Shown here: piece after piece, positions 1-8,043 of the stretch | Layout: every line of letters begins with the position of its first letter | Numbering within the stretch: the stretch's first letter is position 1 | Assembly: GCA_026129185.1 (NCBI GenBank) | Contig: JAHCIO010000005.1 | Location: 1 to 64,000, forward strand | DNA from: Promineifilum sp019695075 | GTDB lineage: Bacteria > Chloroflexota > Anaerolineae > Promineifilales > Promineifilaceae | Direction: 5' to 3' | DNA length: 64,000 bases | Notes under the pieces: model-generated | What the model was told of the DNA's origin: nothing | What the model saw: only the letters and a program-made list of their open reading frames with translations | The model's database searches: none | Translations under genes and position numbers: made by a program

Positions 1-516
1 CCCGGCCTTCGCGCCGCGCCCGGCCAGCCGGGCCAATAGCTCCGGCGTCGCCCGCCGGCTGCCCGCGCCGGGAAAAGAGCCGCCGGCGGGTGACTTGCGC
101 GCGTTGTCGGGCGGCGGGCTGCCGGGCAGCGGCTGGCGTTGCTCGCCCGCTGCCGGGGCAGCCGAAGGGCGGCGCTTGCCCGTTTCGTGATCGAGAGGGG
201 GCGCGGCCTTCTGCGCCCGTCGGCCCGCGCCGGGTTCGGCTGGGCGCGGCTTGTCGCCGCCGGCCGTTGTCTCGGCCGCGGCCGGCGCTTCTGTTGCCCC
301 GTCGCCGACCATCTCGGCCAGGCACGTGCCCAGCAGGGGCTTAGGGCGCAGCTTCGGCCCGGTCTCCTGAGCCATCTCGGCCATCCAGCCGCAGAGGCGC
401 GCCAGGGCGGCCGGCGCGGCGGCTGTCGGCCGCACCTGTTGCCGCCAGCAGGCGGGCGCGCGCCCACCGGCGAAGACGACGCGGGGCCGGGGCGGGCACA
501 GGCGCGGTCGCGTCAC
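1..516 (-). CDS. Hypothetical protein of the contractile-tail cluster, 3' end outside window
   Basis: This is an open frame of 172 codons running off the left edge. It begins with a GTG that overlaps the stop of the preceding chaperone-like gene (GTGA, positions 516-513), a typical sign of translational coupling; the frame is shifted by -1 relative to that gene. The N-terminal half contains a short recognisable-looking segment (CGWMAEMAQETGPKLRPKP) and the rest is low-complexity, rich in Ala, Pro, Gly and Arg. I recognise no family. In phage tail modules the gene after the tail assembly chaperone is often its overlapping extension (the G/GT arrangement), so a role in tail assembly is a reasonable inference from position. 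No canonical slippery heptamer is visible at the overlap, so separate initiation is favoured over frameshifting. Confidence 0.55.
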   Translation of the reverse strand, partial: MTRPRLCPPRPRVVFAGGRAPACWRQQVRPTAAAPAALARLCGWMAEMAQETGPKLRPKPLLGTCLAEMVGDGATEAPAAAETTAGGDKPRPAEPGAGRRAQKAAPPLDHETGKRRPSAAPAAGEQRQPLPGSPPPDNARKSPAGGSFPGAGSRRATPELLARLAGRGAKAG

Positions 517-983
517 GCCTGCCCTCCGTCGCGCCGGGCCATCTCCAGATAGAGCAGGATTTGGCCGATGGTCAGACCGCTGACTTCCTCCGGCGTCCAG
601 CCGAACGTCTTGGCCAGGACGAAGCAGGCCCGCGCCAGGGGCGCTTGCACCAGCTCCTCCAGTTCGTCACGAGCAGTGGTGATGCCGCTGATGGCGTTGA
701 TGCGCTCCACCAGGAAGCGCGCCGCGCCGGCCGGCAGCTGGGCGACCTGCTCAAACCGCAGCGCCGGCTCGACCAACGCCCCCTGAATCATCAGCGAGGC
801 GGAAAGGGTCTCGTCGTCGCCGGCGGCCTTGCCGATGCGCTGCAACGCCTGCACCGTCAGCGGGCGCAAGACCACCTCGGTATCGACCGGGCGGTGGCCG
901 TTGCTGCCCAGCAGGTCGGCCGGTATTTCCACGCGGTGGGTCAGCGTGCTGCCGGCAAGGAGTTCTTCGGCGGTCAGGGTCAT
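513..983 (-). CDS. Tail assembly chaperone-like protein
   Basis: This encodes 156 residues starting at the ATG at 983, chosen because GGAGA lies 6-9 nt upstream; an in-frame start at 1019 would run into the intergenic repeat. The pattern of an N-terminal 'LTAEELL' segment, a beta-rich region ending 'VVLRPLTVQALQRIGKAAGDD', 'LVEPALRFEQVAQLPAG' and a C-terminal helical part with 'ISGIT' resembles phage tail assembly chaperones of the XkdN/gpG kind, which bind the tape measure protein during tail tube assembly. Its place directly after the sheath and tube genes fits. The family call rests on pattern and position only, and it could be another small tail protein. Confidence 0.5.
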   Translation of the reverse strand: MTLTAEELLAGSTLTHRVEIPADLLGSNGHRPVDTEVVLRPLTVQALQRIGKAAGDDETLSASLMIQGALVEPALRFEQVAQLPAGAARFLVERINAISGITTARDELEELVQAPLARACFVLAKTFGWTPEEVSGLTIGQILLYLEMARRDGGQA

Positions 984-1020
984 TGTCTGTCTCCGTGTCG
1001 CGTCCACTAGACCTCGCACT

Positions 1021-1077
1021 AGACCTCAGAGGTCTTCTGAGACCTCTGAGGTCTGGCCTCAGCGACCTCTGAGGTCT
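1021..1077. repeat. Triple AGACCTC-N-GAGGTCT palindrome inside the tail operon
   Basis: Three copies of a 14-15 nt palindrome (1021-1035, 1040-1054, 1064-1077) plus a half copy near 1009 fill the gap between the tube gene and the chaperone-like gene. Adjacent units can also pair with each other to form longer stems. The same unit occurs once more at 26526-26559. There is no T-run, so it is not a classic terminator. It may act as an mRNA 3'-end stabiliser or processing site within the operon. Confidence 0.85.
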
Positions 1078-1082
1078 CGCTT

Positions 1083-1646
1083 CTACGCCTGCTGCGTGCC
1101 CGCAAAGCCCGCCGGAACCACGGCCACGGCGTCGCCGCCGCCGGCCGGCGCTTCCTGGTCAACCACGCTGATGGTCAGGGCCTTGAAGCTGAGGTTCTCC
1201 ATGACGAAGTCGTCCTCCGGCATGGCCACGCCCCAGTTCTGGAACTTGACGCCCTTGAGTTCCAGGCTGACGGTGTTGCCGGGAACGGCGGGGTCGTTCA
1301 GGGCGACGCGCATCGTGAACGTGGGCTGGACGTACGGCTCGGCGATCTGTGTCGGCGATGCGCCGCGGCCCATCAGCAGGAACAACAGCGCGCCGTTGAT
1401 GTAGGCCCGGCCGACGCGCCCGCTGATGTGGACATTGCCGGGGTGGAGCGAGGTCGCGTGGCGGCGGCCGATCTCGTGGAACTCCTCCAGATCGGTCTGG
1501 ATGCAAACCTCGACGTTGGCCACGCGGCCGACCGTCGTGATCTGGTAGGTGTCGATGATCGCCTTGGCGTCGTTGCCTTCCGGTGTATCCTCGAACGCCA
1601 GCGTCAACGTGCCGTTGGCGCCGGTGTAGACATTTGTCAGTGCCAT
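1083..1646 (-). CDS. Phage-like tail tube protein
   Basis: This encodes 187 residues with an AGGAG motif upstream of the ATG. It lies directly downstream of the tail sheath gene (45 nt gap), the invariable place of the tube gene in contractile tails. The predicted protein is beta-rich, without signal peptide or membrane segment, and of the size usual for tube proteins that stack as hexameric rings inside the sheath. Motifs such as 'GRVANVEVCIQTDLEEFHEIGRR' split around residue 40-60 and 'TMRVALNDPAVPG' are not diagnostic to me. The C-terminus ends in a short Ala/Gly tail. The call depends mainly on size and synteny. Confidence 0.65.
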   Translation of the reverse strand: MALTNVYTGANGTLTLAFEDTPEGNDAKAIIDTYQITTVGRVANVEVCIQTDLEEFHEIGRRHATSLHPGNVHISGRVGRAYINGALLFLLMGRGASPTQIAEPYVQPTFTMRVALNDPAVPGNTVSLELKGVKFQNWGVAMPEDDFVMENLSFKALTISVVDQEAPAGGGDAVAVVPAGFAGTQQA

Positions 1647-1690
1647 GAGACTTGTCTCCTTGTCTGCCTGCTAAGCTGCCTGCCCCGCGC

Positions 1691-3373
1691 CTAGGCGAGG
1701 AACATCGTCACCTTGATGAAGTCGATGCTGAAGACTGGCCGGACGACCATCGTCACGGCGCAGATGCCCTGTAGCTCCTGCTCGCGCGTGGCCGACACAT
1801 TCAGGTCGTAGCCGATCAACATCTCGTCCTCGACCATCTCGGCCAGGAAGCTGTTGATCGTCGCCCGCAACGCGCCGCGGACGCGCTCGTTGTTGAGCAT
1901 GCCGATGTAGGGGTCGGCCGCCGAGCGCACGCCGTACTTGGCGAAGTCAACGATGCGCCGCGTGGTGATCTGCTTCCAGGCGGTGTTGGTGGAAGTGGTG
2001 ATGCCGCGCACGACCTTGAAGCCGAGCTTGGACTGCAAGGCCAGCACGCGCCCCTCTTCCAACAGCACGGCCAGTTCCGGGTTGGTGAACTTGCGTTCCA
2101 GACCGGCGACGGGCACGGGCTTGTTGGTCAGGCTGACGTGTGGGTCATAGCTGGACATGAGGCCGGCGATGGCCGCGGCGCTATAGCTGCCGGGCAGGGT
2201 CACGTCTTGCTTCAGGGTCGCGTCGTAGGCGACGATGCCGGGGGCGACGAAGACGATGCGGTCGCTGTTGAGGCTGTGGCCGCGAATATCGTCAAAGGTG
2301 GCCCCCAGCGCGCTGCCGACGATGCCGATGCGCTCGCGCTTGTTCATGTCATCGGAGGCGGCGGCCACGTGTTGCGCCAACTCGTCGCCGATGACGTCGT
2401 TGCTCTGCCCCGCGGCGACAATGATGTGGGCGCTGACGTTCATCAGCAGATCGAGGCCGTTCTTGTAGTTGTCCTGGCCGGCGTCTGCGCCGTTGTTGCC
2501 GCGCGTGTTCGTGCCGCTGCCGAACAGGTGGTAGTCATTGGCATCGGCGAAGGCGTTGGGCAGTTCGATGCCGTTGGTCGCGTCGGCCGTCGCCGTGGCC
2601 AGGGCCGAGCGGTCGTTGATGTCGCGCGCCAGGTCGTTGCCGTTGGCGATGACGTAGACTTCCTTGGCCGTACCCAGCTTCAGCGTGACCTTGGCGCTGC
2701 TGGCCGCGGGCACGGCGTAGGACACGGTGACGATGTCACTGGCCGCGCCGGGCGCGTCGGCGGCGAAGAACTCCACGCCGCGCGTCGTCGTGTCGATGCG
2801 CACCTGGCCGGCGGCCGGGGCCGGGCCGTCCTCGTAGAGGATGTTGAACTGCCGCGTGCGCCGCGTGGCCGAGTCGAACACTGTCACGCGGTTGCGCGCG
2901 CTGCGGGCAACCGCGTAAGAGAGGGTCACGGCCGCGCCGCCGGGGTGGGTTTCGCCCTCGACGAAGCTGGTCGCGTCGGCGGCGATCACGTTGACCTCCA
3001 GCTCATTGCCCCACTCGCCGGGGCTGTTGGCGCTCAGCGTCACGTTGGCGCCGGCGGCCGAATTGAGGATGTAGCTGCCGGCGGCCGCCCCGTTGGCGAC
3101 GCGGACGGCCCAGACCTGCGTCGCGCCGTGGCCGAAGGCCAACTCCAGCGCCCGCGTGAGGGTGAGGACAGCGGGGTTGTCCTCGTCCCACGCATCGTAC
3201 TCCCCGAACACCTCGCGGGCCTGACTATAGCCGGCCAGCAGCACGGGCGTGTCGACCGGGCCGCGGTTGGCTGTGCCAACAATGCCGACGGTATTGACCG
3301 ACACCCGCCCAGGCACGATGAGCGCTTCGGGGCGCACCTCGATGTAAACACCTGGCAAGATCATCTCGGACAT
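1691..3373 (-). CDS. Phage tail sheath protein
   Basis: A 560-residue protein beginning with the hallmark sheath N-terminus 'ILPGVYIEVRPEA', followed by 'VSVNTVGIVGTANRGPVDTPV' (residues about 25-45). It ends with the conserved C-terminal sheath region ('NERVRGALRATINSFL', 'VRPVFSIDFIKVTMFLA'). Sheath subunits form the contractile outer cylinder of myophage tails, R-type pyocins and extracellular contractile injection systems. The middle part (residues about 110-300) is a variable surface insertion rich in beta strands, as is common. The start is supported by AGGAG 7 nt upstream of the ATG. The gene precedes the tube gene on the same strand. Whether the particle is a phage remnant or a dedicated injection system cannot be decided because the baseplate genes lie outside the window. 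Confidence 0.93.
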   Translation of the reverse strand: MSEMILPGVYIEVRPEALIVPGRVSVNTVGIVGTANRGPVDTPVLLAGYSQAREVFGEYDAWDEDNPAVLTLTRALELAFGHGATQVWAVRVANGAAAGSYILNSAAGANVTLSANSPGEWGNELEVNVIAADATSFVEGETHPGGAAVTLSYAVARSARNRVTVFDSATRRTRQFNILYEDGPAPAAGQVRIDTTTRGVEFFAADAPGAASDIVTVSYAVPAASSAKVTLKLGTAKEVYVIANGNDLARDINDRSALATATADATNGIELPNAFADANDYHLFGSGTNTRGNNGADAGQDNYKNGLDLLMNVSAHIIVAAGQSNDVIGDELAQHVAAASDDMNKRERIGIVGSALGATFDDIRGHSLNSDRIVFVAPGIVAYDATLKQDVTLPGSYSAAAIAGLMSSYDPHVSLTNKPVPVAGLERKFTNPELAVLLEEGRVLALQSKLGFKVVRGITTSTNTAWKQITTRRIVDFAKYGVRSAADPYIGMLNNERVRGALRATINSFLAEMVEDEMLIGYDLNVSATREQELQGICAVTMVVRPVFSIDFIKVTMFLA

Positions 3374-3439
3374 AGGTTTGCTCCTGTAGAGAAAACTGGG
3401 TGGCGGTCGGGCCGCCGCTGGCTATTCCTTTTCGCGACC

Positions 3440-3469
3440 GGCGCGGCGCGCCCAAAGGCGCGCCGCGCC
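3440..3469. repeat. 13-bp perfect hairpin upstream of the sheath gene
   Basis: GGCGCGGCGCGCC and its exact complement flank a CAAA loop in the gap between the 414-residue protein gene and the sheath gene. No T-run follows in the direction of transcription, so it is more likely a protective or processing hairpin than an intrinsic terminator. Confidence 0.85.
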
Positions 3470-3491
3470 GCCAACCGCGGGCCGGGGCGAC

Positions 3492-4736
3492 TTACCCGGC
3501 CCGTAGATACACAATGCCAACCGTGTCGAAACGCGGATCGGCGCTGCCCGGCGCATAGCTGATCCGCAGCCGGTCGATGCCGCGCCGCAAGCGCACCGGC
3601 CGCGCCAGCGCCAACGTGCGCGCCAGATAGGTATCGAGCACGTCGTCTTCGTCGGCGTTCCAGTTGCCCATACTGACGAGGTTGGGGTCAGCGTCGAAGC
3701 GGTTGAGGAACTCGATCAGCGTGGCGAAGACGAAGCGGGCGTTCAGCGCCGGGTCGGCCGGGTCACTGACCGCGGCCAGGAAGTCGTCGAAGGTGGCGAA
3801 CTCCTGCGGTGGGGCCGTGGTTGTGCTGGTGGTGCGCCGCCACTCGACGCTGCCCGTGGGCGGCAGCCCGGCGAAAAAGACGAGCGCGTTGAACCGCCTC
3901 ACGTCCTGCACGCCGCGCAGTTCCAGCGCCGGCGCCGTCAGTTGGTCCCACCGTGCCAGGGCGTCGGTGACGAGATTGTTCTCGCGGTCGGGCGAGTCGT
4001 GGGTCTCCAGGTCGGTGGCGATGGGGATGCGGGCGATCAGCCCCTCCGCGCCGTCGGCGTCCTGATAGTGGTACTCATAGAGCACCTCATAGGTCAGCGT
4101 CTTGCGCCAGACGTCGAGGGCGCTGACGTGATCGGCCAGGGACGCGCCGGCCGCCCGCAGCCGCAGGAAGCCCTGCTGTTGCAGCAACTCGCGCGCGCCC
4201 AGAAGGCGGCCGTGGACGGCCGTTGACAGCGTGCCCACGTCGCCCGGCGACGCGCCCCAGAGTTGCAGTTGGATGGTGGCCAACAGCCGGCCGCCCTTCA
4301 GGGCCACCGGGGCGATGTGCTGGCGCAGTTCCTGCCCGCGCCAATGGCCCAGGCCGACAAGCTTCTGCTCGACGCTCAGGATCGTCGCGTCGGCCGCGGG
4401 CAGGGTATCCGTCTCGTCCGGCAACGCCGCCGCCTCCCGCAATCGGGTCAGCATCGTGCTCAGCGCCTCGGTCATCCGCGCGGCGGCGATGGCCAACTCG
4501 GCGCTGGCGCTGCCGGAGGTATCCGCGGGATCGTCAAATGAGAAGAGAGACACCATATCGCCCTGGTAAGGCTGGATGAATTGCCGCAACGCATCCAGGT
4601 CCTGAAAGTATCGTCTGTCACCGCTGGGCACATGGGTGACATGCCCTCGCCATAGGATCGACCCTCCGGCAACCGTCAACTCCTCCGGCCACATCCGGAT
4701 AATGAAGGAGTGGCCTAATGGAGCGTCTCGATCCAT
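3492..4736 (-). CDS. Tail-cluster protein with Chloroflexi-type N-terminal module
   Basis: A 414-residue protein without signal peptide. The N-terminal ~65 residues ('SFIIRMWPEE', 'WRGHVTHVPSGDRRYF', 'LDALRQFIQPY') match a short module I associate with small standalone proteins of Chloroflexi. The remainder resembles no family I can name with confidence. It contains a helical segment (residues about 80-130) and a C-terminal half ending in 'DTVGIVYLRAG'. It is the first structural gene of the cluster, between the BTAD regulator and the sheath, a place often held by an adaptor or baseplate-related protein. No Shine-Dalgarno is visible before the ATG; a TATTCT box lies 8 nt upstream (4745-4750), which may mean a second, leaderless promoter. 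Confidence 0.55.
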   Translation of the reverse strand: MDRDAPLGHSFIIRMWPEELTVAGGSILWRGHVTHVPSGDRRYFQDLDALRQFIQPYQGDMVSLFSFDDPADTSGSASAELAIAAARMTEALSTMLTRLREAAALPDETDTLPAADATILSVEQKLVGLGHWRGQELRQHIAPVALKGGRLLATIQLQLWGASPGDVGTLSTAVHGRLLGARELLQQQGFLRLRAAGASLADHVSALDVWRKTLTYEVLYEYHYQDADGAEGLIARIPIATDLETHDSPDRENNLVTDALARWDQLTAPALELRGVQDVRRFNALVFFAGLPPTGSVEWRRTTSTTTAPPQEFATFDDFLAAVSDPADPALNARFVFATLIEFLNRFDADPNLVSMGNWNADEDDVLDTYLARTLALARPVRLRRGIDRLRISYAPGSADPRFDTVGIVYLRAG

Positions 4737-4884
4737 ACGCGGGCAGAATACTCGATGGCTGTATCCTGGGCGGTATCCCGGCGCGTATCACCGGCCGACC
4801 AGTTTTGACCCGATCGGCGGGCGCGGCAGGGGTGGGGAGGAAGGAAGAAGGGGAAAGGGCGACCGGAGCAAACCCGGCGTCGGC

Positions 4885-5868
4885 TCAGGCCCGGCGCAAA
4901 TCGTCGCGGCGCAGATCGTCGAGCGCGGCCGCGACGGTAGTCATGTTCTGCTGGACAAGCCGTTGCGTCTCGCCCAACAAGCTCAACATCTGCTCCAGCC
5001 GGGCGAGGGCATGATTCACTTCGCCATTTGGGGCGGGCAGCGTCGAGTTATTCCCCGGCAGCGGCCGGAGGCGTTCTGCCGGGGCGGGGGCGGCGGTCTC
5101 CGGCTCATCGCCGGCGGTCAGGATGTTGTGATAGAGGGCGTTTGTGCGCTCAGATGGGGCCACGTCAAGTTCCCGGCGCAACGTATCGACGCAGACGGCG
5201 TATTGGTGGAGCGCCTCCGAGCGGTTGCCGGCCAGGGCGTGGAGGCGCATCAGGCGGCGGTGGGTGCGCTCGCGGGCGGGGTCGTGGCGCAGCGCCCGCA
5301 TGCCATAGCTGATACCGGCCTCGTAGCGACCGTGCGCGGCGCAGTGGCTGATTAGCTTGTCCAGCAGGCTGAGATACATGCGCTCCAGTCGCTCGCGCTC
5401 GAAGAGGACCCACTCCTGATACCAGCCTTCCAGCAGGTCGCCGCGGTAGAGTTCGACCGCGGCTTCCACGCGCGCGGCCGTCGTTGGCTCCATCTCTTCG
5501 CCGGCGGTGTCCTCGGCCAGCCGGTAGGCGCACTCAAACTGGGCCACGTCGAGCCAGACATCCGCCTCGCCGTTCACCTGAAGCCAGTCGGGGTCGGCGT
5601 GGAGGATGGGCGGCGCGCCGGGCGGCGTCAGCTGCGCCAGGGCCGACTGGAGTTGCCAGACCGTCTTGCGCAGGTAGCGCTTCGACTGGACGTCGGGCAC
5701 ATCCGGCCAGAGGAGGGTCGTCAGGGCTTCACGCCGGTGGGGCCTTGTGCGGTGCAGCAGCAGGTAGCTGAAAAGCTCCTGCACTTTGGCGCCGCTCAGG
5801 GAAATAACCGGCTGTCTGTCTGTCTCCGCGGCAAATCGGCCGAAGAGACAAACGCTCAAAGCCATCAT
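4885..5868 (-). CDS. BTAD-domain transcriptional regulator (SARP/AfsR-like)
   Basis: A protein of about 327 residues with a winged-helix OmpR-type DNA-binding domain (residues about 5-95; 'LSGAKVQELFSYLLLHR', 'LLWPDVPDVQSKRYLR') followed by a bacterial transcriptional activation (BTAD) TPR-like domain (about 110-255; 'ALRHDPARERTHRRLMRLHALAG', split here by an internal 'ALAGNRSEALHQY'). It ends in a coiled-coil-like tail ('LARLEQMLSLLGETQRLVQQ'). SARP-family proteins activate neighbouring operons. Position at the head of the contractile-tail cluster, same strand, suggests it controls that cluster. The start could be GTG at 5877 or ATG at 5868/5865; none has an ideal Shine-Dalgarno. Confidence 0.85.
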   Translation of the reverse strand: MMALSVCLFGRFAAETDRQPVISLSGAKVQELFSYLLLHRTRPHRREALTTLLWPDVPDVQSKRYLRKTVWQLQSALAQLTPPGAPPILHADPDWLQVNGEADVWLDVAQFECAYRLAEDTAGEEMEPTTAARVEAAVELYRGDLLEGWYQEWVLFERERLERMYLSLLDKLISHCAAHGRYEAGISYGMRALRHDPARERTHRRLMRLHALAGNRSEALHQYAVCVDTLRRELDVAPSERTNALYHNILTAGDEPETAAPAPAERLRPLPGNNSTLPAPNGEVNHALARLEQMLSLLGETQRLVQQNMTTVAAALDDLRRDDLRRA

Positions 5869-5948
5869 GCCTTGCACTTCTTGAGGCGTCGGCGGGCTAT
5901 CCTGCTGCCGCCATCGGTGACGAGACTTCCGCTATCGATTTGGCTATG

Positions 5949-5966
5949 GTTCACTGGCACGTGAAC
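5949..5966. promoter_or_regulatory. Inverted repeat in leader of the BTAD gene
   Basis: GTTCAC-TGGCAC-GTGAAC, an 18-nt interrupted palindrome, lies just downstream of the predicted transcription start and about 80 nt before the regulator's start codon. It is a candidate operator, perhaps for autoregulation. Confidence 0.45.
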
Positions 5967-5979
5967 GCAAGTAGGATTC

Positions 5980-6007
5980 AGTATAATGGCCGTGATTCGC
6001 TTGTCAA
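5980..6007 (-). promoter_or_regulatory. Sigma70-type promoter of the BTAD/tail cluster
   Basis: On the minus strand TTGACA (6007-6002), a 16-nt spacer and TATACT (5985-5980) form an almost perfect housekeeping promoter pointing into the regulator gene, giving a leader of about 100 nt. Confidence 0.8.
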
Positions 6008-6123
6008 TAGGCCATGACGAATGTCTCAGAGAAGCAGGGTTAATAATTCTCTTTGAGACCGCACAGAGGGGTGGTTTGGGGCATAGGCAATAAGGAATCG
6101 GCGAAGTGCCCAGCCGCCCGATC

Positions 6124-6957
6124 TTAAGCCGACGCCTCTTGCCGGAGGTGATAGAGAACAATCGCCGCGGCGGCATTGACCGAGTAGGAGTCCACGCCGG
6201 CGGCCATCGGGATGGTCACGTTGGCGTCCACGGCCGCGGCAATAGCCGCCGGCAACCCTTCGGCCTCGTTGCCCATCAGTACGGCGACGGGGCCGGTCGG
6301 TCGGGCCAGACGCGGCAGGGGTACGCCGCCGGCCGCGGCCGTGGCCACAACGGTCACGGCGTGGGCGCGCAGATCGGCCAGCAGTGCATCCGCGCCGGCG
6401 TAGGCGACGACGGGCAGCTTGAAGATGCTGCCGCGGCTGATGCGCGTCGCCCGCGGGTGGAACGGATCGCTGGCTCCGGCAACGAGCAGCGCCGCCGCGC
6501 CGCCGGCGTGGGCTGTGCGCGTCAGCGCGCCGACGTTGCCGGGGTCGGTGATGTCAACGGCGGCGAGGAAGAGGGCGGGGGGGACGGCGGTTGGGGCGTT
6601 GGTGTTGAGGCTGGATAACAGTTCCTGCAAGCTGACCGGGGGCGGCAGACGCACCAGGCCGAAAAGTTGGCCCAGGTCGCGGCCGTCGGTCAGCTCGGCC
6701 AGAACGGCGTCGGGGGCGGGCGTGACCGGGCAGTTGGCGGCGGCGAGAGCGGCCAGCAGGTCACGGACGCGCGGCGTGGGCGCGGCCAGCAGCCCCTCGG
6801 CGGCCAGCACGGCCACCAGCGGCGCGCCCGCGCGCAGCGCCCGCTCCACCAGGCGCGTACCCTCAATGGAGTACAGGCCGGTCTGCCGGCGTCCGCGCTC
6901 GGTCTGGACGCGGTGGATCATGGCGATGAGGCCTTGCGGGCGGCGAAGCGTGTTCAT
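6124..6957 (-). CDS. TrmH/SpoU-family rRNA 2'-O-methyltransferase
   Basis: A 277-residue SpoU-family RNA methyltransferase. The N-terminal substrate-binding domain (residues about 1-110; 'QTGLYSIEGTRLVERALRAG') precedes the knotted SPOUT catalytic domain. This contains the family motifs 'DITDPGNVGALTRTAHAGGA' (about 155-174), 'VAVLMGNEAEGLP' (about 225) and 'VTIPMAAGVDSYSVNAAAAI' near the C-terminus. Such enzymes methylate 23S rRNA or tRNA riboses using S-adenosylmethionine. The ATG at 6957 fits the family length; an upstream in-frame extension to 7122 is composition noise. A TACAAT box ends 12 nt before the ATG and no Shine-Dalgarno is present. Divergent from hsp33. Confidence 0.9.
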   Translation of the reverse strand: MNTLRRPQGLIAMIHRVQTERGRRQTGLYSIEGTRLVERALRAGAPLVAVLAAEGLLAAPTPRVRDLLAALAAANCPVTPAPDAVLAELTDGRDLGQLFGLVRLPPPVSLQELLSSLNTNAPTAVPPALFLAAVDITDPGNVGALTRTAHAGGAAALLVAGASDPFHPRATRISRGSIFKLPVVAYAGADALLADLRAHAVTVVATAAAGGVPLPRLARPTGPVAVLMGNEAEGLPAAIAAAVDANVTIPMAAGVDSYSVNAAAAIVLYHLRQEASA

Positions 6958-7084
6958 GGCGGCCGATTCATTGTACCCAGCCGGCGGCGGATCGACTAAA
7001 CTCAGTGGCAGTTCAGCCGGTGGCCGGGGCCGAGTATCCCTGTCCGGTGAAAGATTATGGCCTGACGGTGCGTCTAAAGGAGTG

Positions 7085-7108
7085 GGCAATCGGCAGATTG
7101 CCTTTTTT
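7085..7108 (+). terminator. Intrinsic-terminator-like hairpin in the hsp33 leader
   Basis: GGCAATC, loop GGCA, GATTGCC, then six T residues. The only upstream gene is divergent, so this element cannot terminate a preceding plus-strand gene and must lie in the leader of hsp33, about 30 nt before its start. A second GGCAAT at 7111-7116 could compete for the right arm, so an attenuator is possible. Confidence 0.7.
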
Positions 7109-7138
7109 GCGGCAATGAACAACTCAGGAGATAGTGAC

Positions 7139-8011
7139 TTGAAAGACTATATGTACCTGGCAATGGCCACGGACGAAGGCGTGCGTGGCTACGCAGCGTC
7201 TACGACGCACCTCGTCGAAGAGGCCCGGCTGCGCCACAACACCGCGCCGACGGCCACGGTCGCGCTCGGCCGGGCATTGACGGCCGCCGCGCTCATGGGC
7301 GGACTGCTCAAGGTTGGCCAGCGCGTGGCCCTGAAGTGGGAGGGCGATGGCCTGCTGCGCAGGATCGTCGTCGAGGCCGACAGCAACGGCAGCCTGCGCG
7401 GCTACGTCGCCGCGCCGGAGGTCGACTTGCCCCTCGTCGCCGGGGAGCCGGACATCGTTGGGGCCATCGGCCAGGCCGGCCTGCTGACGGTCGTGCGCGA
7501 TCTGGGGCTGCCGGAGTTGGCCGAGGGCGCGGTGCCGTTGGCCACCAGTGACATCGGCGGCGACCTGGCCTACTTCTTGGAGCAGTCGGACCAGGTGGCC
7601 ACGGCCGTCGAAATCGGCGTGACGCTGAACGAAGACGGCTCCGTCGCCGCCGCGGGCGGGATTCTCATCCAGCCGCTGCCGCCCTACGAGGCCGGCGCGG
7701 TGGAGCGCCTGAAGGAGCGTTTGCAGGAGATGCCGCCGGTGTCGGCCTTGCTGGCCGAGGGGCAGAAGCCGGAGGCCATTCTGGACGAGACGTTCCGCGG
7801 CCTGAAGCATTCGATGCTGGCCAAGTACCCGGTGCGCTTCCAGTGCAATTGCAGCCTGGAGCGCACGCGCGAAGCCCTGGTGTCGCTGGGCCGCGAGGAG
7901 TTGGAGGCGATCCTGGCCAACGAGGGTGAGGCCGTCGTGACCTGCCACTACTGCCGCAGCGAGTACGTCTTTAGCGCGGCCGAGTTGGAGGCGATGATCG
8001 CCGCTCTGTAG
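7139..8011 (+). CDS. hslO: Hsp33 redox-regulated chaperone
   Basis: A 290-residue cytoplasmic holdase activated by oxidation. It has the typical N-terminus ('KDYMYLAMATDEGVRGYAAS'), the region 'ATVALGRALTAAALMG', 'DLAYFLEQSDQVATA', and the C-terminal zinc switch CNC (about residue 237) plus CHYC (about 271), i.e. CxC...CxxC. All four cysteines are present, so redox regulation should be intact. The start chosen is TTG at 7139, because AGGAG lies 8 nt upstream and the N-terminus then matches the family; an ATG at 7115 lacks such support. The leader carries a terminator-like hairpin. It ends just before a bidirectional terminator shared with the convergent tRNA. Confidence 0.95.
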   Translation: MKDYMYLAMATDEGVRGYAASTTHLVEEARLRHNTAPTATVALGRALTAAALMGGLLKVGQRVALKWEGDGLLRRIVVEADSNGSLRGYVAAPEVDLPLVAGEPDIVGAIGQAGLLTVVRDLGLPELAEGAVPLATSDIGGDLAYFLEQSDQVATAVEIGVTLNEDGSVAAAGGILIQPLPPYEAGAVERLKERLQEMPPVSALLAEGQKPEAILDETFRGLKHSMLAKYPVRFQCNCSLERTREALVSLGREELEAILANEGEAVVTCHYCRSEYVFSAAELEAMIAAL

Positions 8012-8043
8012 GCCAACCTGCCGGCCGCCGGCCACACAAAAAG

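Noticed and set aside
1021..1077. CRISPR-like repeated palindromes
   Set aside because: Units are 14-15 nt with 4-9 nt gaps and no spacers of CRISPR length; no cas genes.
2138..3562. Long open frame antisense to the sheath gene
   Set aside because: The sheath frame has clear homology and a Shine-Dalgarno; the opposite frame is open because of GC-rich codon structure and has no protein-like motifs.
5982..5987. Rightward TATAAT promoter
   Set aside because: It is the partial complement of the leftward -10 box, has no matching -35 and no gene follows on the plus strand.
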